From positions 1 through 64,000 of the forward strand of contig NZ_BALU01000009.1 of the NCBI RefSeq assembly GCF_000615285.1: a stretch of 64,000 nt of DNA, read 5' to 3'. The translations under genes and the position numbers were made by a program. Position 1 is the stretch's first letter. Each line of letters opens with the position of its first letter. The notes under the pieces were generated by a model, which saw only the letters and a list, made by a program, of their open reading frames with translations, was not told where the DNA came from and did not search any database. Origin of the DNA: Lactobacillus kitasatonis DSM 16761 = JCM 1039. Its GTDB lineage: Bacteria; Bacillota; Bacilli; Lactobacillales; Lactobacillaceae. This document shows positions 53,802-63,086 of the stretch, in pieces.

Positions 53802-55190
53802 ATGATTAAATTTCTTAAGAATTTTGCATGGGGTGCGGCAACTTCTGGACCGCAGTCCGAGGGATGCTTTAAGAAAAAGCACCAAAATGTCTTTGACTAT
53901 TGGTACTCAATCGATCCCAAAGCCTTTTACAATGGTGTAGGTCCTGACACTGCATCTAACTTTTATAATGATTACAAGTCAGACCTGAAATTAATGCGTG
54001 AAGCAGGGATTAAGAACCTAAGAACTTCGATTCAATGGTCACGCTTAATTGATGACTTTGAAGAAGCAACGGTCAATCAAGATGCTGTCGACTTTTACAA
54101 CAATGTGATCGATGAAATGATCAAAGATGGTATTACACCTTATATCAATCTTTGCCACTTCGATATGCCGATTGAACTGCAAAAGAAATACGGCGGCTTT
54201 GAATCGAAGCATGTTACTGATCTTTATGCCAGATTCGCTGACAAATGCTTTGAACTATTTGGCGATCGCGTTCATCACTGGTTTACTTTCAATGAACCTA
54301 AGGTAATCTTGGATGGTGGTTACTTATACAAGTTCCACTACCCACTAAAGGTTGATGGTCCATTAGCAGTGCAAGTTGCCTATAACATCAACTTGGCCTC
54401 AGCTAAGGCAATTAAGAAATTCCATGAACGCTTTACTGATGGAAAAAACAAGGTCGGTATTATCTTGAACTTAACGCCTGCATATCCTGCTTCAGATAAA
54501 GAGGGCGACTTAGCCGCTGCCCGTTTTGCTAACCTTTGGGACAACAATATGTTCCTTGATCCAGCCATCTTGGGCCATTATCCAAAAGACTTGGTGAAAA
54601 TCTTAAAGTCTGATGGCGTCCTGTGGCAATCTACACCTGAAGAACTTCAATTAATCAAAGAAAACACTATTGATGAATTAGGCGTTAACTTCTATCATCC
54701 AGAAAGAGTGCAAGCTCCGCAAGTTTCTCCTAAGAGTCTGCAAGATTGGATGCCTAATATCTACTTTGATAACTATGAAATGCCTGGTCGCGTCATGAAT
54801 GTTGATAAAGGCTGGGAAATTTATCCTAAGACTTTGTATGACATTGCCATCAATATTCGTGATAACTATGGCAATATCGATTGGTTTGTTTCTGAAAATG
54901 GGATGGGCGTCTCACGCGAAGAACGTTTCATCAAAGACGGTGTAGTGCAAGACGATTACCGTATCAAGTTTATTAAGGATCACTTAATCGAACTTCATAA
55001 GGGTATTGAAGCAGGATCGAACTGCCATGGCTACTTCGTTTGGACCGGTATTGATTGCTGGTCGTGGATGAATGCCTACCGTAATCGTTATGGTTTGATT
55101 CGTGACGATATTCATACTCAAATCAAAACAATTAAAAAGTCAGGTCACTGGTACCGCAAGCTGAGCGATAACAATGGCTTTGATGAATAA
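53802..55190 (+). CDS. GH1 family beta-glycosidase
   Basis: 462 residues, cytoplasmic. ATG at 53802 (MIKFLKNFAWGAATSGPQSEG) is better than the in-frame ATG at 53778. Acid/base Glu in WFTFNEPKVIL and nucleophile Glu in WFVSENGMG. The region near the end, WSWMNAYRNRYGLIRDD, keeps the Ser and Tyr used by 6-phospho-beta-galactosidases to hold the 6-phosphate but replaces the Lys by Asn. Together with import by an ABC system rather than a PTS, an unphosphorylated beta-glycoside is the more likely substrate. Last gene of the importer operon. Confidence 0.87.
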   Translation: MIKFLKNFAWGAATSGPQSEGCFKKKHQNVFDYWYSIDPKAFYNGVGPDTASNFYNDYKSDLKLMREAGIKNLRTSIQWSRLIDDFEEATVNQDAVDFYNNVIDEMIKDGITPYINLCHFDMPIELQKKYGGFESKHVTDLYARFADKCFELFGDRVHHWFTFNEPKVILDGGYLYKFHYPLKVDGPLAVQVAYNINLASAKAIKKFHERFTDGKNKVGIILNLTPAYPASDKEGDLAAARFANLWDNNMFLDPAILGHYPKDLVKILKSDGVLWQSTPEELQLIKENTIDELGVNFYHPERVQAPQVSPKSLQDWMPNIYFDNYEMPGRVMNVDKGWEIYPKTLYDIAINIRDNYGNIDWFVSENGMGVSREERFIKDGVVQDDYRIKFIKDHLIELHKGIEAGSNCHGYFVWTGIDCWSWMNAYRNRYGLIRDDIHTQIKTIKKSGHWYRKLSDNNGFDE

Positions 55191-55234
55191 TCTTTAACAC
55201 TTAAATAAATAATATTTTCTCTCCCTAGACAATA

Positions 55235-55273
55235 AAAAGAACGCTAGATTTAAATTAATCTAACGTTCTTTTT
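55235..55273. terminator. Bidirectional terminator between GH1 and lacI-type genes
   Basis: AAAAAGAACGCTAGATT / AATCTAACGTTCTTTTT stem with one mismatch and TAAATT loop. Confidence 0.88.
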
Positions 55274-56304
55274 TAGTTAAGACTAGTGATTGAATCGCGT
55301 TTATTGAATTTGCTATGACAAGTAATAGTTAATGGAATTGGAATTTTTTCGGTAATGAGATCTTTAGCTAAACGAATGGTAGCTTTGCCCATTTCTTCAG
55401 TATTCATATCGATACTTGAAAGAGTAGGGGTTAAAAAGCGATTAATTTCTACATCGTCGAAACTGGCAACCGAAATATCGTTTGGGATATTAACATTGGC
55501 ATCATTCAGGGCCTTGTAGACGCCTAAGGCCATTGGGTCACTAGCAACGACGATCGCTGTTGGTCGATCTTTTAGCTGCAATAGTTGATTGGTAGCTTCT
55601 AAAGCTTCATCAGCTGACCAGTTAGCAGTAAAGGTGTGACAATACTGATCTAAGTTGTGTATTTTCATCCAGGCGATGTAGCCGCCTTCACGCAAGTCGT
55701 CTTTTCTTAAAACAATTTTACCATCTAAGTTAACTACGGCAGATTTACCACCGATATAGGCGATGTTTCTGTGTCCCAGGTCATAAAGGGTATCCAGGAT
55801 ATTAGTGGTTGCTTCAATGAAATCGTTGCGGACGATATTACAGTCACGGATGTTGGTGTTTACGTCTAGGAAAATCACATTCGGATTGATATTTTGAATC
55901 TGTTCGATAGCAGCTGAAGTCATTTCGCCTTCGATAATAACTGCACCGTAATTTGCTAGATCGGTCCAATTTTTATCTGGATCATCAAGTTTAAAAGGCT
56001 GTTCAACGCGTAAGTGCCATTTTTTAGCCTCTTCGTCGATTCCTTTATGCATATTCAAAAAGTAGGGGTCGTTGAGTTCACGCATGTTGCCATAGCGCAT
56101 AACTAAAGCAACTGAAAGGGAAGAATCAGGTTGTTTGGGTCTGCGCTTTTTGTTGGCTTTGTTGTAATTTAGCTTTCTGGCAATCTCGATTACACGACCA
56201 CGTGCAGCTTCATTGATATGAAAGGTGGGATCATTGTTTAAGATTCGCGAAACGCTAGCAGGGGATACGCCTGCAATTTTGGCGATGTCTCTAATACTTG
56301 TCAT
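55273..56304 (-). CDS. LacI family transcriptional repressor of the glycoside locus
   Basis: 343 residues. N-terminal helix-turn-helix and hinge (SIRDIAKIAGVSPASVSRILNNDPTFHINEAARGRVIEIARKLNY) and a periplasmic-binding-like effector domain (about 65-340). It is encoded convergent to the importer operon, the usual position for its regulator, and the TGTAAAC-N7-GTTTACA operator at 49849-49869 is the obvious candidate site. Effector is probably a galactoside. Confidence 0.9.
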   Translation of the reverse strand: MTSIRDIAKIAGVSPASVSRILNNDPTFHINEAARGRVIEIARKLNYNKANKKRRPKQPDSSLSVALVMRYGNMRELNDPYFLNMHKGIDEEAKKWHLRVEQPFKLDDPDKNWTDLANYGAVIIEGEMTSAAIEQIQNINPNVIFLDVNTNIRDCNIVRNDFIEATTNILDTLYDLGHRNIAYIGGKSAVVNLDGKIVLRKDDLREGGYIAWMKIHNLDQYCHTFTANWSADEALEATNQLLQLKDRPTAIVVASDPMALGVYKALNDANVNIPNDISVASFDDVEINRFLTPTLSSIDMNTEEMGKATIRLAKDLITEKIPIPLTITCHSKFNKRDSITSLN

Positions 56305-56381
56305 AAAATTCCTCCATTTGTTTCATCAACTATTATACAATATCAAAATAACAATGGTCTGTACCAGGATTTGTGCCAAAG

Positions 56382-56413
56382 AAAAATGCCAGTTGATCGG
56401 ACTGACATTTTTT
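56382..56413 (-). terminator. Terminator downstream of galE
   Basis: Stem AAAAATGCCAGT / ACTGACATTTTT with one mismatch and a 7-base loop, about 65 bases past the galE stop. Confidence 0.7.
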
Positions 56414-56478
56414 GATAATAGAAAATAGAAATAGTTAAAAAGATAGGGTTAGATTTTATTTTAATTTACTTTACTTTA

Positions 56479-57471
56479 TTACTTATCTTCGTAGCCCTTT
56501 GGGTGACTCTTGTGCCACTTCCAAGCGGTTGCGATTACATCGTCGACATTTTCGTGCTTTGGCTTCCAGCCTAAAATGGTTCTTGCCTTAGTTGAGTCGG
56601 CAACAAGTGAGTCAGGGTCACCGCCACGACGTGGTCCCATAGTATAAGGGATGTCGATACCGGTAACTTTCTTAGCACTTTCCAAAATTTCAAGGTTTGA
56701 GTAGCCGTGAGCAGTACCCAAGTTAAAGACATCTGACTTGTTGATCTTCATCATGTGCTTTAAAGCTAAGATGTGAGCGTCAATTAAGTCTTCAACTTGA
56801 ACGTAGTCACGGACATTAGTACCGTCTTCAGTGTTGTAGTCATCACCGAAGATGGTAAACTTGCCGTCACCAGAAATAGCACTCTTCAAAATGTTTGGAA
56901 TAAGGTGAGTTTCTGGAGCGTGGTCTTCACCGATTGTACCGTCGCTTGAAGCACCAGCAACGTTGAAGTAGCGAAGAGCAGTGTACTTAATGCCGTCAGC
57001 CTTGTCGGCCCAAGCCATGATCTTTTCCATCATCATCTTGGTTTCACCGTATGGGTTGATTGGGTTAAGTGGGGTGTCTTCTGTGATTGGCAACTTCTTA
57101 GGAATGCCGTAGGTAGCGGCTGAACTTGAGAAGACTAAGTACTTAGTACCAGCGTCATTCATTGCTTTCAAAAGTGAAATCATTCCAGCAACGTTGTTGT
57201 CGTAGTACTTAAGTGGTTTCTTAACTGATTCAGGTACCAATGAATATGCAGCAAAGTGCATAACAGCATCGATCTTTTCATCACGTAAAATCTTTGAAAC
57301 TAAGAAGGTATCTTCGATATCGCCTTGGTAAAACTTGGCCTTTGGATCAACTGCTTTTCTGTGACCGGTGTACAAACTGTCTAAGACAACTACATCGTTG
57401 CCTTCTTTTACTAATTCACGAACGGCGTGTGAGCCGATATAGCCCGCACCACCAATAACTAAAACTTTCAT
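56479..57471 (-). CDS. galE: UDP-glucose 4-epimerase
   Basis: 330 residues, complete. Interconverts UDP-galactose and UDP-glucose in the Leloir pathway. NAD motif GGAGYIGSH at residues 6-14, catalytic S-x-x-YxxxK (SSSAATYG and [11 protein letters not shown]), and the [10 protein letters not shown] substrate loop. It stands first upstream of lacM/lacL on the same strand and carries its own operator and cre, so it is expressed independently of the ruined lactose genes. Confidence 0.96.
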   Translation of the reverse strand: MKVLVIGGAGYIGSHAVRELVKEGNDVVVLDSLYTGHRKAVDPKAKFYQGDIEDTFLVSKILRDEKIDAVMHFAAYSLVPESVKKPLKYYDNNVAGMISLLKAMNDAGTKYLVFSSSAATYGIPKKLPITEDTPLNPINPYGETKMMMEKIMAWADKADGIKYTALRYFNVAGASSDGTIGEDHAPETHLIPNILKSAISGDGKFTIFGDDYNTEDGTNVRDYVQVEDLIDAHILALKHMMKINKSDVFNLGTAHGYSNLEILESAKKVTGIDIPYTMGPRRGGDPDSLVADSTKARTILGWKPKHENVDDVIATAWKWHKSHPKGYEDK

Positions 57472-57499
57472 ATTAGCTCCTTTTTTATCAGCATTTATT

Positions 57500-57546
57500 G
57501 AAATCGATTACATTATAACACAATATTTAGTAAATTATTTACTAAA
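57500..57546 (-). promoter_or_regulatory. galE control region: cre and 21-bp palindromic operator
   Basis: Reverse-strand ATGTAATCGATTTCA (57514-57500) fits cre at 14 of 15 positions. At 57526-57546 two perfect 10-bp arms TTTAGTAAAT and ATTTACTAAA flank one base. The same half-site TAGTAAAT recurs upstream of lacS, so this is probably the site of the LacI-family protein encoded at 59870. Confidence 0.7.
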
Positions 57547-57573
57547 ATAAAATAAAATAAATTATTTAAAATG

Positions 57574-58503
57574 CTAGTTGATCGTAAATGAGAATTCATG
57601 ATCTTGCTCAGGATCGATGTGGTATTGCTCTTCTACATCGGAGCCCCAGCTGTCAATGCCGCCTACGCCGCGAACAGCTCCCACGATTACCAATACGCTT
57701 CTACGAGCCAATGGCAATTCTTCAATGTGGGTAGCATTTTCTAATTCTTCTGCAGTGTATGGCAGTAAACTGAAGTTAAATGGCTGCTTAGTTTGCGTAA
57801 TCTTTAAACTAAAGTCGCCATCTTTGTCCGCATTGTTTTGCGTAGAATTACGGGTGATGACTAATTCATTAGTCTGCATGTGCATCCCGTTTTCCTGTGG
57901 TACAAGATACTTAGTAACTGGCAAGCCGTCAATGTGGAAAGTTCCGCGTTCTGCTCCAGCCATTCTGTCAGGGTAGGTTTCACCAGACAAGCCAGTATTA
58001 TCAAAACCTTTAGCCTTGGTTGGCATAATGAATCTCATGCCGATGACAGGCAAAGGCGGCAAGCCTTTTTTACCAAAATAATGCATGGTAATCGTCATGT
58101 GACCAGTATCATTAATATTGTAAATGATTTTGACTTTGGTTGCAGGAGTAGTTAAAGTTTCGTAGTCAAAAGCCACTTTTACTTCATGGGCAAATTCCTG
58201 ATTGCTAAATTGATTATTGATTGAAGCGACAGGCAATTCGTCGAATTGGTGATCGTCAACTTGAACGTGAATAGCCACACATTTAGTGAACATGTCAGCT
58301 CCTAGCCATTGGGCTGCTTTTTGATTAAAGCCACTACCGCGATCGTTATCGGTGGTCGCCCGCCAAAAAGTTGGTGTAGGCGTGCGGTAAAGCCATTCTT
58401 TGTCCTTGATTTTCAAAGATTCAAGGCCACCACGCTCGTAGCTGAATAAATAGGCGAAATCTTGACCATTGACTCCTAAACTAGCTTCACCATAAGCGAC
58501 GTG
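57574..58503 (-). pseudogene. lacM: Beta-galactosidase small subunit, 5' end lost
   Basis: Homology to LacM starts at about 58503 ([30 protein letters not shown]) and runs open to 57574, ending [10 protein letters not shown], with the GH2 domain 5-like [12 protein letters not shown] motif. The first dozen residues and the ATG with its ribosome-binding site are missing; the frame runs back into the end of lacL. Without a start and without an intact LacL partner the gene is nonfunctional, although its body is undamaged. Confidence 0.82.
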
Positions 58504-58526
58504 TAAAAACCATAGTAGTATCTAAC

Positions 58527-59666
58527 CTACTGCATTGCTGGTTTGGGTGTGCGGTCTGCGAACATTAAACCGTCGCCAGAGAATTCATAATCGGAGTGAC
58601 GATCATCAAAATCGCCACCGTAACGCAATACGTCTTGTCCGCTGACTGGATCATGCACAAGCAGAGCCTGATCGATGAAGTCCCAGATAAAGCCGCCCAT
58701 GTACTGAGGGTATTTATCAATTAGCTTAATGTAAGAGCCCATGCCACTGTCGGAGTTGCCCATGTCGTGCATGTATTCACATTCGGCAAGTGGCTTTTTA
58801 GGATTTTGGAGATATTCTTCTACCTCTTTAGGTGGCAAATACATACAGCTTTCAAGGTCTGAGATTTCTTTCTTAAATTCTGGTGCATGGAAGACGCCTT
58901 CGTAGTGGGTGAGGCGAAAGGAATCGTGATCTTTGTAGAGTTTGTTCATAGCGGCGATGTTGCTGCCGGTACATGATTCGTTGCCAAGTTACCAGAATAA
59001 GATTGCAGTGTGATTCTTGAAGGTTTCATAATTGCTGCGGGCACGGTCGACGACGACTTCACGCCATTCGGGGATGCTGCCGGGTACATTGGAAGTAGCT
59101 TCAACTTGGCCAACTTTTGCCAGGTGCCGTGGGACTCCAAATTGTTTTCCGCCATCATGTAAATTCCGTTTTGATAGCAGAGATAGTACCAAAGAATTTG
59201 ATTTGGATAGTGGCAGGTTCTAACGGCATTGATGTTGTTGTGTTTAAAGGTAGCAATGTCTTCCTTAATGTCGGCTAGGGTAATGCTGCGGCCACGCTTA
59301 GCATCCCATTCGTGACGATTAATGCCGTTGATGATTAATCTTTTGCCGTTAAGCAAAACCACATGATCCTTGGTAATTTCAATTTTTCTAAAACCAAATT
59401 GGTAAGGAATAAGTTCAACTAATTTGCCATCTTGGTCATGAACTTCAATGATTAATTGATAAAGGTATGGATCATGGTCGTCCCATAGGTGAACATTGGC
59501 AAAAGCTTCGTCTTCAATTTCAACGGTTGATTTAAGTGGCAACTTTTTATTAAGCAAAGTTTTGCCATTCACGGTAATCTTTGTAAAAGGGATGATCACT
59601 GTGAGCTGGCAGTTGATTAATCCTGAAGACTTCGGGATCATCAAGCTATTTGATATTTGCTTTCAT
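58527..59666 (-). pseudogene. lacL: Beta-galactosidase large subunit, multiply disrupted
   Basis: ATG at 59666 gives MKANIK then TAG (59648-59646, a Trp position), LDDPEVFRINQLPAHSDHPF, then an internal deletion near 59575 that joins the N-terminus to VNGKTLLNKKLPLKS in another frame; roughly 245 of about 628 codons are absent. Then ...LLNGKRLIINGINRHEWDAKRG, a net +1 shift near 59120, TAA at 58991-58989 in the FWSLGNES acid/base motif, and TAG at 58529-58527 after RTPKPAMQ. Nucleophile region ECEYMHDMGNS remains. GH2 lactase is certainly inactive. Confidence 0.88.
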
Positions 59667-59697
59667 GATAAGACCTAGTTTCTATAAAAAAATATAT

Positions 59698-59866
59698 TTT
59701 GAAAACGGTCTTATTATAATGCTAAATTAAATAATTTATCAATTAAATAAATAAATTAATTGAAAAGTCTCGAGAAAAATATTTTTGAATAAAATTGATC
59801 TTTATTGGAATTAAGTAAATATTTTGTATAATAAAGACAGGAATATTAGTAAATGGGAAAGAAATA
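59698..59866. promoter_or_regulatory. lacL-lacR divergent region with weak cre and half-operators
   Basis: TTGAAAACGGTCTTA at 59699-59713 agrees with cre at 13 of 15 positions, close to the lacL start. TTAGTAAAT at about 59848-59856, just before the lacR ATG, repeats the galE operator half-site. The middle is very AT rich. The lacR start is preceded by GGGAAAG. Confidence 0.45.
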
Positions 59867-59869
59867 ATT

Positions 59870-60877
59870 ATGACAACTATTAAAGAAATTGCACAAAAGT
59901 CGGGGTATTCTTCTGCGACTGTTTCGCGGTTGCTCAATAATGATCCTAACTTATCAATTACTGCAGATACCAAAAATAAAATTTTAGAAATTGCTAATAA
60001 GCTTGGTTATTGGAAAGACCACCAAGAAAAGGGAATTAAGCCTACAATTGCGCTTCTTTACCGCACTAACCATAAAGAACAGTTGCAAGATGAGTATTTT
60101 ACTTCTTTAAAGCAAGCCTTGGTAGAAACCGTTAAGCAAGAATCAATGAAGATGAAGACTTTTTATAATGTGGCTGACTTAATTGAAAATGCCTCATTGT
60201 TCCAAGGCTTTATTGGAGTAGGAGCAGCGCCAATCGAAAATGCTAAGTTGGTAAAATTGCACGAAGTTTTACCAAATGGGGTGTTTGTTGATACTAATCC
60301 AGCTCCCGAATTGTTCGATTCAATTAGACCTAACTTAACTTTAACAGTTAAGAATGCTATTGATTTGTTTATTAAAAACGGCTATGAATCGATTGGTTTT
60401 ATTGGTGGTGTTGGCCCTAAGCATAATCATATTCAAGAAAATGATACACGTTCCGTTGCCTTCGCGGAATATATGAAGGTTCACGGAAAAGATGACAGCA
60501 ACATGTTCGTTTCAGGACCATTCAGCGTTGAAAATGGTTATAAGCTTGGCAAAGAAGTAATAAAGAAGTGCAAGAACAATTTACCAGATGCATTTTTAAT
60601 TGCTTCTGATACATTAGCGGTCGGTGTTTTACAGGCCTTTAACGAAGAAAATATTAACGTACCAAAAGATACCGCAATTTTGAGTATCAATAACAGTAAT
60701 GTAGTGAAGTACGTATCACCACCACTTTCTTCTTACAACATCAACCAGCAGGAAATGATTGATCTAGCTTTAACTATGCTTACTAACTTGATCATTCAAC
60801 CTGATCGTGCTCATATTGATGTGAACATGAACACTAACTTGGTGGTTCGGAAGAGCTTTATTCCTAAAAATAAGTAA
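59870..60877 (+). CDS. LacI family repressor, probably of the lac/gal genes
   Basis: 335 residues, intact. Helix-turn-helix TTIKEIAQKSGYSSATVSRLLNNDPNLSITADTKNKILEIANKLGY, then effector domain (GYESIGFIGGVGPKHNH; PDAFLIASDTLAVGVLQAFNEENINVPKD). Occupies the lacR position of L. acidophilus between lacL and lacS. Half-sites TAGTAAAT around its own gene, galE and lacS suggest it binds there. It survives although most targets are destroyed, perhaps because galE remains. Confidence 0.88.
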   Translation: MTTIKEIAQKSGYSSATVSRLLNNDPNLSITADTKNKILEIANKLGYWKDHQEKGIKPTIALLYRTNHKEQLQDEYFTSLKQALVETVKQESMKMKTFYNVADLIENASLFQGFIGVGAAPIENAKLVKLHEVLPNGVFVDTNPAPELFDSIRPNLTLTVKNAIDLFIKNGYESIGFIGGVGPKHNHIQENDTRSVAFAEYMKVHGKDDSNMFVSGPFSVENGYKLGKEVIKKCKNNLPDAFLIASDTLAVGVLQAFNEENINVPKDTAILSINNSNVVKYVSPPLSSYNINQQEMIDLALTMLTNLIIQPDRAHIDVNMNTNLVVRKSFIPKNK

Positions 60878-60961
60878 ATTTTTTAGTAAATAAAAATTTT
60901 TTATTTTTAATATTATTGAAAGAGAATGCTGAAATAGAGCATTCTTTTTTTATTTTTTATT

Positions 60962-61044
60962 AATAGTAAATAATTTATTTATATTAAATAAACAATTTAT
61001 TAAAACTAGTGCTAAGCGTATGCTCTGTGATGTAAGCGATTACA
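60962..61044 (+). promoter_or_regulatory. lacS control region: operator-like repeats and perfect cre
   Basis: AATAGTAAATAATTTATTTA (60962-60981) and TAAATAAACAATTTATTAA (about 60985-61003) resemble degenerate copies of the galE operator. ATGTAAGCGATTACA (61030-61044) meets all cre positions. The elements remain although the downstream gene is a fused remnant. Confidence 0.65.
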
Positions 61045-61072
61045 GTTGATAACGTCTTAGGAGGAAGATATT

Positions 61073-61262
61073 ATGACAAACGGTCATAAAAGTTCAGGAA
61101 AACAAATAATTTCCTATGCATCATTCTGTCTGGGTAATTTAGGTCACGCAGCTTTTTATGGTGTAATGAGTACATACTTTATTATTTTTATTACCAGTGG
61201 GATGTTCAGTGGCTTGGAGCAATCAGTTGCTGATAAATTAATTGGTTTAATCACTGGCTTAG
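61073..61262 (+). pseudogene. lacS: N-terminal remnant of the lactose permease LacS
   Basis: Begins MTNGHKSSGKQIISYASFCLG after AGGAGG and keeps the first GPH-type helices (NLGHAAFYGVMSTYFIIFITSGMF ... KLIGLITGLV), about 63 codons of more than 600. At about 61262 it passes directly into GH42 sequence in a different frame. The remaining permease, including the C-terminal IIA-like domain, is gone. Confidence 0.82.
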
Positions 61263-62974
61263 TGGAGACTACAATCCCGATCAATGGACAGAAGAAACAT
61301 GGCCTGAAGACATTAAGGTCTTTAAAAATGCAGATTTAAATTCAGCTACAATTAATATTTTCTCTTGGCAGTTCTTGAACCTAGAGGAGGAGTCTATGAC
61401 TTTTCTAAATTAGACAAGATCGTTCAAGAATTATCTGATGCAAACTTTGATATTGTGATGGGTACGGCAACAGCCGCAATGCCAGCCTGGATGTTTAAAA
61501 AGTATCCGGATATCGCAAGAGTTGATTACCAAGGCAGACGTTACGTCTTTGGTCAGCGGCACAATTTCTGTCCGAACAGCAAGAATTATCAAAGACTGGA
61601 TAGTGAGTTAGTTGAAAAATTGGCCCAGCACTACGCTGACAATCCGCATATCGTAGTTTGGGACGTGAACAATGAATACGGTGGCAACTGCTATTGTGGA
61701 ATGACTGGTTGAGAAACAAATACAAGACCTTGGGTGCGTTCAACAAGGCTTGGAACATGAATGTTTGGAGTCACACGATTTATGACTGGGATGAAATTGT
61801 TGTTCCAAACGAGTTGGGGGATGCATGGGGTCCAGAAAGTAGCGAAACCATTGTTGCTGGCCTTTCCATCGACTACTTGCGCTTTCAATCCGAAAGTTTA
61901 CAAAACTTCTTCACGATGGAAAAGGCAGTCATCAAGAAGTGCGATCCTGAAACGCCTGTAACTACTAACTTCCACAGTTTGCCAAACAAGATGATTGACT
62001 ATCAAAAGTGGGCAAAGGATCAAGATATTATTTCTTATGATAGTTATCCAACTTACGACGCACCTGCTTATAAGCCAGCATTCTTGTATGACTTAATGAG
62101 AAGCCTTGAGCATCAACCATTTATGTTAATGGAATCTGCATCTTCACAAGTTAACTGGCAATCTTACAGTCCACTAAAGCGTCCAGGTCAAATGGCCGCG
62201 ACTGAACTACAAGCTGTAGCTCACGGTGCTGATACAGTTCAGTTCTTCCAATTAAAGCAAGCAGTGGGTGGTTCAGAGAAATTCCATAGCGCAATTATTG
62301 CTCACTCACAAAGAACTGACACCAGAGTATTTAAAGAATTAACTGATTTAAGTCAAAAATTAAAGAAGGCTGGTCCAACAATTTTAGGTTCAAAGACTAG
62401 AGTCAAAGTAGCAATAGTCTTTAATTGGAGGCTATCCTGGTCCATTGAAAGATGTCACCGGTATCTGGGTTGAAGAAAGCGACGCAATGGTTCTAGGTCA
62501 AAAAGTTAGAGTTAAGATGGATGACAAGGAATACGAAACCAGCTTAATGTGTGATTTGATTCATCCAAATAAGGCAAAGTTTTGGCAAGCTACGCTGATG
62601 AGTTTTACGCTGTCACTGCTGCGATTACTGAAAATGATTATGGTAAAGGCAGGCTTGGTACGTTGGAACCAAGTTAGGTCACCAAGGTTTGACACAATTA
62701 TTCAACCACATTGTGCTTGAAACTGGAGTTGAATCATTAGTTTGCGACAGCCATAAGCTTGAAGTAACTAAGCGTGTCACAGCAGATGGCAAGGAACTTT
62801 ACTTTGTGCTTAACATGAGCAATGAAGAAAGAGAATTGCCAAATAAATTTGCGGATTATGAAGACATCTTAACTGGTGAAAAAGCTAAGAGTTCAATGAA
62901 GAAAAATATTGGCATATCATACACCAGATGAAATCTTTGAAAGAGAATTGGATCATATCTATCAAGCAGCTTAA
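61263..62974 (+). pseudogene. GH42 beta-galactosidase fused to lacS remnant, several internal deletions
   Basis: Enters at GDYNPDQWTEETWPEDIKVF; one base missing at 61367 (FSW|AVLEPRGGVYDFSK); acid/base Glu kept in WDVNNEYGGNCYC; small deletion and shift at about 61700 before WNDWLRNKYKT; nucleophile Glu kept in MLMESASS; large gap at about 62425 where VFNW jumps to GGYPGPLKDVTGIWVEES; shifts near 62580 and 62665; GLTQLFNHIVLETGVESLV resumes near 62680; the tail changes frame at about 62905 to ILAYHTPDEIFERELDHIYQAA, which I cannot match to GH42. Family length is about 670 residues. Inactive. Confidence 0.85.
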
Positions 62975-63086
62975 GTGTTCAATTTATTATTGCGATTTAC
63001 GTAAAAATAAAATTGACAAATCTAATTTATAAAATTAAGATTTAATAAATTATTAATTTTTTAACAACATAAAAGGAGGGCTCTAT

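Noticed and set aside
57617-57976. Plus-strand frames opposite lacM and lacL
   Set aside because: Antisense of GH2 coding sequence; no ribosome-binding site or family resemblance.
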